NCBI GenBank assembly: GCA_030248295.1
Contig: JASANH010000082.1
Location: forward strand, 124,001-188,000
Length of the DNA: 64,000 nucleotides
DNA from: Mesodorylaimus sp. YZB2_4
Taxonomy: Eukaryota > Nematoda > Enoplea > Dorylaimida > Dorylaimidae
Direction of reading: 5' to 3'
The notes under the pieces were generated by a model, which searched no databases, was not told where the DNA came from, and worked only from the letters and a program-made list of their open reading frames with translations. The translations under genes and the position numbers were made by a program. Shown here in pieces: positions 11,583-25,378 of the stretch; within the stretch, counting starts at the first letter, position 1, and each line of letters opens with the position of its first letter.

Positions 11583-14579
11583 ATGTAATCTATTTCTATC
11601 TTTATGGGCTTTGACCACGTTCCTCAACCACGTGACCTATGCCTACTGTGGACCTTACCAGCAAGTACCAACAGTCATAACTCACTCTGATGAGTGCCTA
11701 CTCTTAGTATGCAAACGGAATTGAGTCGCGCCTTCAAAGATAAAGTCTTGTGACGACTATGCATACCGTAAGCTATCGCTTATCTCGCTCCCAGGGGCAG
11801 GTTTTCGATCCTCAGATGGCGAGCACATGGGGGGGCCTTGACCTACCTTACAGTACAAGATGTGCTCAAATTATGCCAGCTATTTACATCTAGCAATGTT
11901 AGAGTGTTCTGTAGGATCCGATACAGCAAGACTATGCCCTTAAGTGCCCCGGCCGTGGGCATGATTTGGAAGATAAACATACCGGACAGTATGCCTGGAG
12001 GTCTAATCATATTGTACTAGATACTATCGTGCAGGAAAATCCCAGACCTGTTCGCAGTCCTGCACTGCCCCTCGCTCACTAATGTTCCCCAGTCAAATCC
12101 CACATCACTTCCTCTGCCTCAGTAAACTGATCAAGCCTTACACAGCAGTCATGCTCGTGGCATGTTTATCTTTCAACTCATGCTCCCAGGGGACTCACTT
12201 AAGGGCTATACTGCACAGTATTCAGAAGAAGGAAGAGGGCACATTCGGGGATAAGATGGACCAACATGAATTAAGACCGCGGTGCGGCGATGGACTGCAG
12301 TAGGCAATGAATGCATCAGTTTAAATTGCAGTGGGGCCAGTGCGATATTCAGGAATGAATCTTGCAGTGAAAGAAAAACAAGCCGTTAATCCTCGCTTGT
12401 CCAGGGAATACAGGGCTACAAGGGGGTCAAACCCGGGGATGTTAGTGAGGGGCGATGCAGAACATAGAATGTCTGCGATAGATCTCCAAACGTTATCCAA
12501 CATGCTTATCTTTCAACTGGTTCCCAGGGGACACACTTGATGGCAGCTGTGATGACAAAGAACATGATAGGGGAGATAAAAGCAAAAAGTGGGTATCAAA
12601 ATGGATTTTGTGACTTACATACTCGATTTCGTTATGGGTTTACCTTGCAGGTAAGAGGGGGGCCCTATGTACTTTGAAGGAGCTGGACTGGAGTGGCGCA
12701 TATACTGTGAATACAAAATAAAATATAACAATGGTTAGGGGGAATTATTCGAGAGGAGCAAGTTGCTCAACACATTTTGGCATCGAAGTTCTCAAATCAC
12801 CGATGACGTAATTTTCAAAGTCTGTGTGGATATGCTTGCAGTACATGGATTTCCCTCAATGAGCTTAGTTTTGTACCTTCTTTACATTCTTCTCTGTTCT
12901 AAAACACCCTCGCAGTGTTCATAGGTTGGGCAACCCATGATGTCGTGGTGCATAGGTACCGCACGCTAGCACGGGGAACTGCAGTAGGGGCAACAAGTAT
13001 TTACAGTGTCACGACGCCATCTACAGTATAACGTGACTGCCTATGGGAAGAGCAACCTCGAGACCAACCATACTGGCCGAGAATGATATTACGGCCTTCC
13101 ATCAACACTCACATGCATGCCTGCTCCGGCCGTAGCCCTAGCGAGCCAGCTTTGCAACAGTGCACGCTACACTGTACTGTATGGCACTGCACCATACAAG
13201 GGATAACAGACTCCATCAGGGCAGCAGTGAATGAGCAGTCACTGTGTGCTAGTAAGCGATGCGTGTTCAGACCCTTTTCTGTCAGGTCAAGAATGATTGT
13301 GCAGTGTAGCCCACGTCACTCGAACGTACTGGTACGCCTCAATGGCGTATCTTTCGGCGAGGGTATGAGTCCCCATATTCCCCAGTGACAAGTGACTGGC
13401 TGAGGTTGACCACCGACCAGTGATACAGATCACCTCATGACCTTGGCAGGCACCTGTCATCAGACACGTTCTATACAGTGGCACAGCTCCATTGTCAGTG
13501 TGCCTGCTTGTACCGTATTATGCACGGCCCCACTATCACTGTTATATGGCCTAGCAGCTCTGGCAGGGTGGTATGACAGTGATAGTGGGGCCGTGGTATT
13601 ACGTGTGCAACACTGCTAGGTGCTTGGCAAGAGTCAAGTGCCATACATGGTAATCCTGTCCGACTAACTTCTCAGAAACACGACTCACACATCAGTGGGA
13701 TCGACGTCGTCCAGCCCGATCGATGCTGGTTCGTTCGGTCCTTTCTGAACCACTTGCCCTCTTGCGCTTACATTGCGATGGTAGCGTGTTAGCACGAAGT
13801 GTGCGGCAGATCCAGTTCTCTTCCCCCAGCAGACAGTCAGCACGCGAGGCAATGCATCATTGTCCTCTCCCGCGCCAGAACTGTCCGTCATAGAAGCCTG
13901 GACTCCCAGGCCTCGGCCGATCAGCATGTTGTATACCAGAGGCTATTTTACTTCGAAATTTAACAGCCACTACTGCTGCACTTTTGCTGCTTGCAAATTC
14001 AGAAAAATTCAAAATTCATCAAAACGCCGTTAGAAAGAAAAGTGCAAACACCGAATACTTGTCACACATGTTTACCGCACACTACATTGCTAGAATGAAG
14101 CAGGCCTTCGTCGAATGACAGTGTACGACAAACCATGCCGATCACAAGAGCAAAGCAGAGATTGCACGCAGGCGGAGTACGCTGATGGCAGAGAACGTAC
14201 CAAGAAAAAGAACAATTTGAAGAGAAATTGAAAAATGAGCCACCATTGAATAAAAAAGTGCAAAAAATGCAAAAAACTTGGGCAAAATGACTTACACAAT
14301 ACGAAAAAGTGCGCGAACGGTGCCTACCTCAGGAATCGTCCAGTTGTGTCCTTTCCTAACAAGAATTGCACGACTACAAGAACTCAACGTGTAAAGCCTG
14401 ACTACGCCTCCCAAGCACAAAATAGGTATTACAGTAAGCAGTGTCTCAAGCGTATTGCATCTCAAAAATGAAAAACATTTTTTCAAATAATAATTGCAGA
14501 CTACATCGTGAAAAGAAACAAAAAATAGAAGCTGGCCTGGGTTCGTGGCGACCACGTCGGCCATTTTCGTCTTCGTTCC
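11583..14579. other. Intergenic region with short repeats and one strong hairpin
   Basis: No gene is recognised. A sequence of about 36 bp (CTTATCTTTCAAC...CCCAGGGGA...CACTT) occurs near 12165 and again near 12505 in direct orientation, and a shorter related piece with a tRNA B-box-like segment lies near 11775-11815. The 20-bp hairpin at 13523-13595 is annotated separately. A minus-strand frame at 13685-13927 of about 80 codons has coding-like composition and internal splice-like signals, but matches nothing I know. The part nearest 14580 should contain the tropomyosin 3' UTR. Confidence 0.5.
13523..13595. repeat. Perfect 20-bp hairpin
   Basis: CACGGCCCCACTATCACTGT at 13523-13542 is followed, after a 33-nt loop, by its exact reverse complement at 13576-13595. 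Weaker pairing continues outwards (CGTATTATG against CGTAATAC). Confidence 0.8.
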
Positions 14580-15086
14580 TTAATAGCCAGACAGTTCCTG
14601 GAAGGTCTGATCCAATTCCTCCGAGATGGCCTTGTATTTCTCCTTTTCGTGCACCAGTTCGTCTGGAAGAAAATAGTAAACCTTGTCATTACCCATACAG
14701 CTAACAGCGCCACAACATGTACGAGGTTAAATACAAAAACCAACAAGAAGCATGCTCAAAAAAATGCAAAAACTCGTTGCAAGGTTATCAAATCGAGCAA
14801 TTAGCAAAAAAAGCCGTCGAGTCCAAGTTCATAGCCCTCATGCAAGCAATTACGAAAAAAGTATAGCGCGTGTCGGCTCACTAAACTTGCACACAAGCAG
14901 GTTATAAAGCAGTTACAACTTGTTAATCCGAAAGCAAATCATGGGGAAAGGGAGCTATTATCGGCAGCATATCCAGAGTCCTTGCAATTGGTTATAAACG
15001 CAATCAAATATTGGCGATATCGCTGAGCGTGCGTTCCATGTCGGCGTGCAAAGAGCGACTCTTATCCTTCTCCTTGGCGTAAGCGT
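14580..15086 (-). other. Two alternative tropomyosin terminal exons
   Basis: Exon 15004-15086 encodes [20 protein letters not shown] and ends DIANI-stop. Exon 14580-14662 encodes [20 protein letters not shown] and ends ELSGY-stop. Both give 27 C-terminal residues, start in the same phase and carry their own stop codon. The C-terminus forms the head-to-tail overlap with the next tropomyosin and contacts troponin T in muscle, so the two ends should differ in polymer and troponin properties. Confidence 0.92.
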
Positions 15087-18000
15087 CTGAAATTGCATTG
15101 CAAAACAAATTATCCCGTGCACGTGATGCACATTGCACAGCACACACGCGGTTAGAGAAAATCAACTCCGGCGTCAATATACACGCCCTGCCTTGTTAGA
15201 TTAAGTCCTACCATAAATAAGGCCAACTAGGCGACTCATGCAATCGCCCACTCGTAAATATTTATAAGTGCCACCCAAAAACTGCGTTGCGCCAGCGAGA
15301 TCCTCATAAACTAGCACATAAACGATAAGTGCCCGTAAACGGGGACACAATAGGGAGCCCGAGGCGGTCTTTAGCCGCACACGCCTGGAACGTGCAGTCC
15401 CACTTTCTTCGGCCTAATAGGCACTAGGGCCATTATCGAACAGTCACCCGCATTGGTTTCGTATTTTAAGAATGAGTCAAACTAAATATTCGAAAGTTCT
15501 CACCCCCTAGAATATTCCGCATTCGAATATAGTCCAGCAAGTGCCCCACCTTGGGAAATAGCAATTCTTAGACTGTACACCCCGCCGAGGAGAACTTCAA
15601 TAGCAAGCACAGGTATGATTTGAGAACTGGGGCAGCTAACGAATGTGCACACTGTGAAGACTTGCCCAAAGGTGCAATATGCAAAATAACCTGGCTAGGT
15701 TCCCCGGCACAAATGACAGCCACCTAAATCTCACAATTACCGCATGTGCCTAGATCATAACTACGCAGCGAGACAGTCCCGCCCCCTTCCAAAGCAAGGT
15801 ATGATTGCGGAACTCGCTGCGCAACGCGCAAGCTGTTACTTGGCAGGCATTTATGGCAAATACGATCTCCTATAATGCATGTCGGGATGCAATGAATTGG
15901 TCAGCAGCATACCTTCCAACCTGTCGACTTCCTTTTGCAACTTTTGCACCGATCGTTCCGCGAACTCGGCCCTGGTCTCAGCCTAAAAATATTCAAGGTT
16001 CAGGCGGCCCTCGCGCTAGAAACTAGAATAGCTTCAAACCAAAGCGTGTCCCAACACCCGCATGCCCATCAACTAAAACTAATCCCTCAACAAAATAACC
16101 ATACAACACAAAACCATAGAGCACCTCCTTGAGTCGCGTCGACAACACGCGAATTTGTTCCTCGTAGGAATCTTCGCGTTGCAAGGCCTTCTCTTCGCTG
16201 ACTTCCAACGATTTCAAGTTGTTACCGACCACACGCAGCTCTTCTTCCAATTCCACGATCTTGCTACAGGTAACAGAAAAGAAACATAAAGATAGCCAAG
16301 TACCCATCTGATGTCACGATAACCCCAACACAACATCCGCCTTCAGGTAACTCAGAAACGGTCAGAAAGTAGAGCCCCACCCCCGCAAGAAGAGCCCGCG
16401 ATCCAATGCTGCCACCACTACCACCACCACAAAACAATCACGGGGAAATAGAGGACAAGAAAATAAAACAAAAGATGACGGCAAGCGAACCAAATCTCGC
16501 AAAGGGATCGCGGCATTGGTTACCTCCTTGACGCGATTTTCTAAACTACGGATCACATCGGCGTAAGAATTTTCTCGTTGAAGAGCACGTTCTTCGTTGA
16601 TTTCCAAAGCCTTCAGGTTGGCGCTAATGGCGCGTAGCTCCTTCTCCAATATTTGCACTTGCCTAATTAGAAGTTAGTTGCTCATGGTTAGCATATCGTT
16701 AGCCGTACTAGGATTGGTCCCTTCCAACCCCCACTCGAGCAATTACAGTAAGTACTGTTACAATTAGTTAGTCTCGTTCAAAGCAATTCAAGCAAACCCG
16801 CGGGACCCCTCTATCAACATTCGGTGACCACACCCACACGTAGCCCTCATTATCCGCGCGCAATTACCTCCTTCAAGCGAGTGGTCAGCTGCTGTATTTG
16901 CAGATTGTAGCTGTCCTCGCGATCAGAAGCCTTTTCTTCAGACAACTCCAATGATTTTAGATTATTGCCAACCACGCGCAGCTCCTCTTCCATTTCCACT
17001 ATTTTGCTACAAGGCGCGAATATGGCTCATTGCAGAAATTTTTGCAAAGCGATCCTTGGAACACCCTCCCCGTCTCGGAAGAAACAGACAATAAAAAATG
17101 CACTTACTTCTCTCCAGCTTCGGCGCGTTCTTCCGCTCGTTCAAGATCGGCTTCAACCATGGCCAGTTTGCGGGCCACCTGAACGAAAACGCAAACAGTC
17201 AATAAACGAACCATCAGATTTTCATGCATGCGAGTATCAAGCGATAAGTTCAAGCACACTGCACGCACCACGTTATACTTCACGTGGAATAGGAACACCC
17301 GGTTATATCTCCATACTAGGGAGGGTCTGCTTGCAAAGAAATCTGACTCAAGGGCACATCATGCATCGTAACTCTACGTTGAGGAAGTACTCGCATCGCA
17401 GGACCGTTTAGTAAGGTTATCTCTTTATTTCTTACGTCACACACGCCATTCAAAAGTACCTCATCGTATTTTCTGTCAGCTTCCTCAGCCAACGTTTGAG
17501 CCTCCTTCAATTGCGCCTCCAGCTGGGTGACGCGCTCCTCATCTTGCAAGGATCGGTTTTCCATTACTTTACGAGCTCTACACAGGGAAAATCCGATTCA
17601 ATAACCACACCCATCCCACTAATCGTTATCAGCCTTTAAGTGTGGTGTCCTAGCACTTATCCTTATTGCGCAAACACACCGCCACCGCCACCGTCACATG
17701 CACCAAGCCCAACAATGCCAGTGAATACCTCTTCGTATCTGTTCTCCGTTTCTTGCAGTAGCGCTTGCGCTTCGCGTAACTTCCCTTCTAACTGAGAACA
17801 TCGATCGTCTTCCATACCGGTACGCGTTTCCAAGGCTTTCCGAGCTCTAAACGTGCAATGTTAATTTTAGACAAAAGAAAAATCACGCTAAAAGCAAACA
17901 GAAATATTTGTTAGTTTACTGAAATCAAACAGCCTCTGAAGAACTCCCGGGCAAGGCTTATCACCCAGGTTTGGCATCGAGGACAGTGGGCAAACGACGA

Positions 18001-21000
18001 AGAGACAAACCATGCGTTAGCACACAAAAAAGTAACTCCCGGTCTGAAATTCATAAATTGGTTAGACGAAAAGTACATACCACAGCTTACCAACATTCTA
18101 AGGGCCTGATGCAACAGTTCCTTCTACAGAACATCAGTGGAGCGAAGGAGCTCGGATTGGTCATGCAAACGCTGAATAAGGCGATCAATAGCATTCAGCA
18201 TTATCCCCCTATCCATCTGAGCACAGTGCGATTCTCGCAGCTTCAAGCCTTTCCGGCGAAAGAGAGACGGGAGCCGTTACAAGTATGACTAAGCGATCGC
18301 CCGCCTTCTGCGTCTCAAATTTTCAAATAATGCACCCAGACAGACGGTTTGAAAAATCCCATTGAGCATGCGATGACGGCGGCGCGTCTGATTCAATCAT
18401 CCAAATGCGCGTAGTATAGCTATGCGCACCCCGCCTTATGTTATCTCGTTTGCTACACCATTGTTTTCGCATCACGATCGCGCCCTTTTACGGCGAAACC
18501 ATGCCCAACGCATACAAGCGCCGAGGTGTCACATAAATGGAATGAATGTAAACGTGTTCTTAACACCCTACGCGCCTGCCCTGACTGAAGCGCTGTAGAA
18601 TATGTAAAAAATCAACAACGATACACACCGCTCGCTTTCGTCGGCCGTTTGCGACGCTTCCTCCAATTTTTCAGTGGCTATTTTCAAACGTTCTTCCGCG
18701 CGGTCGAAGTCTTCTTCCAAAAGTTGAATGCGTCTATTCAACGCCGCCACCTCGGCCTCCGCCTGAGCCATTGGGCGTAGATTGTATTCACAGATACCAT
18801 TACACACAATACTGTACACGGCTTCGGATACAGTCTGCACAAACGCTCAGCAGCAAAAGCGCGCGCAGGTCGTCCCTTCGTCGTAGGTTAATTTATGCAG
18901 CGTGAACCCTCCATTTTAACCCGAAATGAGAACCCGTACGGCAGAAATTTCCTCCTTCATTCAACAGTCTCATACCGTTCGCTCTCGTCAGCAGCCTTCG
19001 ATGCCTCTTCCAATCGATCCGTCGCTGTCTTTAATCTCTCCTCCGCCCGTTCCAAATCCTCCTCCAATAATTGAATACGGCGATTCATGGCTGCTACTTC
19101 CGCTTCGGCCTTCAAGGTTAAAATGTAAACACCATGCGTTAGAAAAACATGCAAAGACCCTGGGCATATTGGGAGAGTCATCTACGCTCGGGAAGAAATC
19201 CTGTGGTACAAAACCCGAAATTGAAGTGACTCCAAACCCTCTAACCCTTCTCCTGAGCGCGCCAAAGAAAAAAGCGAGAATTTCTTAGCCTACTTCTTCT
19301 CGTTTCTTTTTCTCCTCTAGCCATTTACGCTTGACTTCCTCAGCTTCGTCCCTGGCGCTTTCGGCATCCTCGCGCGCCTGGCGCATTTTTTTCTTCAAAG
19401 CGTCGAGTAACGAAGCTTGCTGCACGTCCTTGGCCATATCGTCACTGATTCCACGATGAATTTGCCAAGGTGACACAAAAACACTAGGCCGATAAGATAG
19501 TTCGGCGAGGTGAGGGCCGAAATCAATCAACACAAAACGATATTTGGCACTAAGGTGGCAAAATTAGGACTATCGCAAAGAGTTCTGGCAGTGGCGCTCG
19601 CGAGAGCAGAGAGCAGTAAACACACTTGGTCGACCGACAATGTCGTACTGAAACGCCAAATAAGGAGTAATCATCGAAGAAAATGGGGCCGGACCCCCCC
19701 CAACAACGATTGGCGCGCACAGGATTTCAACACTTATTACAACCTACAGCATTTTATCCCACGTTGGTTGATCTTCAGGCGAGAGCGGGAAACTCAAAGT
19801 TGTTGAATCCCGCACACGGGAGAACATAAAAACATACCCGTTTCAGTTGGACGTGAATAATATTATGTAATTCATTGCCGATTATGCAAAATTTCATCAT
19901 ACTGTTGGATTGGAAGACGGAAGAAGCGAAACAGAGGCCAGGAAACAGAGGTTCCAATCGTTTTTGCCTTATTTGGGAAGTACTGAATTCCTCAGTGCTC
20001 TTGCTGGGGCATCGCATCCGTTCGAAGTCATCACCACTCACATCTGTATCACCAGATGGCGCATCCAAGGGGCTCTCTCGCTCGGCTGGTAGCGTGGAAT
20101 CAGTATCGGAGACTACGCTGGAGGCAGAGTGATCCCTTCGATGACGAGACTTGGGCTCTCGACGTTGGCCCGAAGCACTTCGCGAAGTCGAAGCTGTATG
20201 ACGCTTTTTCGACTCTTCTGCTCCATCCTCCGAAACATAAGAATTTAGATAATTAGAGTACTTCTCGGATACTCGCAGCCGTTTTTCGTGCAAGGAGGCA
20301 GTCAAATCCTTGAGCCGTTGCGACTCGGTCATCTTGACAAAGTGGCTAGAGGGCCGCAACCAGCACTCGCACTGGGCTTACTGACCGAGGATGTGAAAAG
20401 ATTTTCGGGTCTTGCTCGACTCGGACCAAAGTTTAGTTTTCGATGGAAAAACCCAAACTTTCTGGCTCTTCAGTGCGCATAGGTAGGAGGGGTCTATACA
20501 TACCACTAGCTGCCACGGCCTACGAAACTTGCAGCGAATTCATCCCTCCAACAGCTGCCTCTTCGTTTCGGCCTTTTGATGAATCGGGCGCGAAGCCTTC
20601 TCCAGGCTATAGCCCGCGGCGAATGGAACCAAAGCCCAGGAGTAATAATAGAAACAGGAGAAAGGAAGGAGGCTAACGGGAAACGCCAGGCCACGAACGC
20701 ATTCATCGCTCAGACATGGGCGAAAGTCGACTCGACGTCATGGCTACAAGCTGCGCGTAAAATACGCCATTGAGGAAAGCAAAAAATGCTCGAATTCCGG
20801 TAACTGGCATAAAGATGGAGAAAGGTGCGGAATTGGCGATAAGCAAAAGTGAAGAGCATAGTGTCAAAATTATGGGCTCCGAAATTAGGCGAATATGGGG
20901 AAGGGTGCAACACACAAACACACCACTCTGATGAGGCTAGGCTCGACGATCATACTAACTAGCTGATCGTGCATGTAAGCAGAAGGCATGCAGTCAGTCA

Positions 21001-21413
21001 GTGGCCTCTGAAAGTTCAAATTGAGGTGATAAGGTGGACGCTTGTGCTGCTAAACGCTTACCGACAAACCAGATTGGACCGAAGCCGTGTACAGGAGGAA
21101 GCAACTCAACTTACCTCTTGCACTTTCTTTTCTTTCTCTTCTAATTGGGTGTTGGCGGCGGCCAATTCTTCCTGGGCCTTATCCAGTTCGTTCTCAATCT
21201 GCATCATTTTCTTTTGCGTGTCGCGCAGTTCCTCTTCCAACTAGGGCATACAATGCAAGGTGACCAAGGGCCTTATCAGTGATAAGGCATCAGTGTTACC
21301 TTCTCGACACGTTCTTGTTGTTGGCGGGCCTTCTCCTCGGCGGCATCGGCCCTATCGAGAGCGTTATCCTTCTCGATTTTCATGGCCTGCATCTTCTTCT
21401 TGATGGCGTCCAT
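14580..21413 (-). CDS. Tropomyosin, alternatively spliced
   Basis: The canonical long form uses exon 1 (21300-21413), exon 2 (21115-21240), one exon 3 (18976-19109 or 18629-18762), one exon 4 (17729-17846 or 17460-17577), exon 5 (17108-17178), one exon 6 (16868-17006, 16524-16662 or 16125-16263), exon 7 (15913-15982) and one terminal exon (15004-15086 or 14580-14662). Any choice gives exactly 284 residues, the standard long tropomyosin length, all coiled coil. It starts [20 protein letters not shown] and, with the distal end, finishes [12 protein letters not shown]. Tropomyosin polymerises head to tail along actin and gates myosin access, with troponin in muscle. Sequence signature ([30 protein letters not shown]) is nematode/ecdysozoan-like. 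A short form starts at 19437. Exon numbering is mine, by position in the protein. Confidence 0.96.
16125..17006 (-). other. Three mutually exclusive tropomyosin exons 6
   Basis: Three exons of 139 nt (16868-17006, 16524-16662, 16125-16263) each encode 46 residues of the 189-234 segment, starting phase 2 and ending phase 0. The outer two share KIVE(M/L)[15 protein letters not shown]. The middle one is different ([20 protein letters not shown]) and recalls the QV-type exon that alternates at the same place in vertebrate tropomyosin genes. The first base of the exon also changes the preceding residue: AA|C gives Asn, AA|G gives Lys. Confidence 0.93.
17460..17846 (-). other. Tandem pair of mutually exclusive tropomyosin exons 4
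   Basis: Two exons of 118 nt, 17729-17846 and 17460-17577, start in phase 2 and end in phase 0. They encode [20 protein letters not shown]... and [20 protein letters not shown]..., the residue 126-164 segment. The second is the canonical muscle-like version ending [10 protein letters not shown]; the first is more diverged, ending [11 protein letters not shown]. Confidence 0.92.
18629..19109 (-). other. Tandem pair of mutually exclusive tropomyosin exons 3
   Basis: Two exons of 134 nt, 18976-19109 and 18629-18762, both encode AEAEVAA(M/L)[10 protein letters not shown] and the residue 81-125 segment ending ADESER. Each starts in phase 0 and ends in phase 2, so joining both copies would break the frame. 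They differ at about ten positions ([16 protein letters not shown] against [16 protein letters not shown]). Confidence 0.9.
19294..19437 (-). CDS. Alternative first exon of short (non-muscle-type) tropomyosin
   Basis: The exon encodes 48 residues from [20 protein letters not shown] to KKKREE and ends at a GTAGGC donor in phase 0, the phase required by exon 3. Joined to the shared exons it gives about 252 residues, the usual size of short tropomyosins. An internal promoter downstream of exons 1 and 2 is implied. The same arrangement (alternative promoter before exon 3) is known in vertebrate and nematode tropomyosin genes. Confidence 0.85.
20078..20332 (-). CDS. Possible tropomyosin N-terminal extension exon (tentative)
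   Basis: A minus-strand frame begins with an ATG in good context at 20332 ([20 protein letters not shown]) and runs on past 19820 without a stop. The first 35 residues are charged and could be helical; the next stretch is rich in Ser, Arg and Lys ([20 protein letters not shown]) and looks disordered. It lies between the long-form exons and the short-form first exon, on the same strand. A donor-like AAACGG/GTATGT near 19842 would leave phase 0, which fits direct joining to exon 3. Atypical tropomyosins with disordered N-terminal extensions are known in flies and nematodes. The right end given is the start; the left limit is uncertain. It could instead be a separate small gene. Confidence 0.4.
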
Positions 21414-23249
21414 TTTGGGTCACTTCGATTGCTGACAACACAACGAATAAAAAATATGATCAAAAGAGAAAACGAAGATGAGCTCTTCGATGGAGGGAAG
21501 CGTCGTCCGGCGTCTGACTCCCGCTGCTGAATGCGCGCAATGTGCTTGTGGTAGGTGGCACGAGTATTCGTAGGTTCAGGGAGGGGCTGGAAGGCTTCGG
21601 GCGTGGAACGTGGTCTCGAACGAAAAGGCTCCTGATTTAAAGTTGGGGCTAGGATGCAAAATGGTTTTTCTGAACCTCGAACGACAGTTGCTCAAAGTTT
21701 CGTTGCCGTCTGATAGCTGACTGGGATGCTTCGCCTCGCGCTTCTTCCTCGCGCTTCGCATTTCTGCGAAACTTGAAAATATACACTGGAAGGAGTGTAT
21801 TGGTGAATATGCGTCACACCAACTTCTTGCACTCGCGTAAAATGCTCGAGGCTAGAATTAAGAACTCTCAACTGCTCCCCTTCAACGCCTAATCTTCCGT
21901 CGGTTTCGGCCGCGTGGTCGGAGTTCCAGGAGTTGCGCCCGACTTTGACTCTTGTGCGAAGACTTGCATCTAAGAGACGAGGCCAAGGTCGCGGCCAGAT
22001 AGCTTCGTTTCATAGTAGTTTTATTTTCAACCTTCTCCCACATGCCTCCGTCGACGGGCACCTGCTTCTGTGACGTGAAACGGAAAATTTGAAGGCTTAT
22101 CTTATTTTTCTGAATTCTTGCTAGTCGCTACGAAGTGCAAAAGGACACCGCTTCTAAAAAACCTTTAGCGCCTAGTGCAAAGTGAAATTGCTGTTACAAA
22201 ATTACCATATCGAGAAGAAGTCGGCGTGCATAAAAGTTAATGATACCTGCAGGGGAAAACTGCAAGCCTTGGCCCCACACAGGGCAAGTGACTGCTGAAA
22301 CAGACAGGGGCAGGACTCGTCGTCAGTTTCTTAGAGTGATAAGCCAATCGTGGCGGTAGAGTTGGTCCTGCAGATCAGGCGGGTGAGCAAGCAGATCACG
22401 CAGCAGGTACACAGCGCAGAGTGCATCGCTCTGTGTGCCTTTAGGCCACCTTACCTAGGATGACCAGTCTGAATGCACGCGCGTCCTTTGACCTAAGATG
22501 TTGACAATGAGTCCGTCGTTTAGCTTCTCAAATATTACAGCCAGACAGGTCCACAGGCAAACGATGACGAAATGTCGTCATGATGAGCCTTTTGACCTGC
22601 AGCATTGATCTTATTGGTAATTATCTAAAACTTCAGAAGCGACCAAGTGGCCGATTTTTTTCATTTTCTACGCTTTTCTACGCTAAATCTTCCGAGTGTC
22701 GGAGCTTCCAAGTGACGTTGCAACGTTGAGTCACCTGTCCAAAGGCCATTTCACTTACTGTTGACTTGTGTCTCGAGAGCATTTATGAAGGTGCGTATGA
22801 ATTAACAAATGATTAAATAAAGCACACAAGTAATTTGCATGTCAAAATACTTGTTTCAAACACTTGGTCTCTGATACTCTGTTATATACTCCTTTCATGA
22901 CTCTGTTGGGCGTAAATCATATTGAAACCTATCTTCGCGCCTCCAAGACCACAGAACTGTCAAATCTGACCAAAAGCTATCGAAGCTGCAGTCAGGAAGC
23001 ATTTTTGGAACACAGTTTTCTTCCCGCTTAAAGTTTCAAACCTGAAACATGATGTTCAGGCTGGGTGTGTCTTGTTGACGTGCAACCGGAGCCAGCTGAC
23101 TTGGCGAGTGTGCGCCAGCAGCAAGGAAAGAAATGTTCCAGCTGACAGCAGAGCGGAACCGACCAAAAAAGGAGCGACTATCCAGTCGGTGACGGTATAC
23201 TTGTTTAGTAAACACCAGAGAATCGGTACTTTTGGAACCTGCTTCTGGG
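21414..23249. other. Intergenic region between divergent tropomyosin and Rab2
   Basis: The two genes point away from each other, so the 1.8 kb should hold both promoters and any untranslated first exons. I see no coding exon, no clear repeat and no RNA gene here. Confidence 0.6.

Positions 23250-25378
<2,129 letters not shown>

Noticed and set aside
13685-13927. Minus-strand 80-codon frame with coding-like composition
   Set aside because: No family match; an internal donor and acceptor only 27 bp apart and no flanking exon make it unsafe to call a gene.
17971-18288. Plus-strand frame of 105 codons inside the tropomyosin gene
   Set aside because: Antisense to a tropomyosin intron, without motif or splice support.
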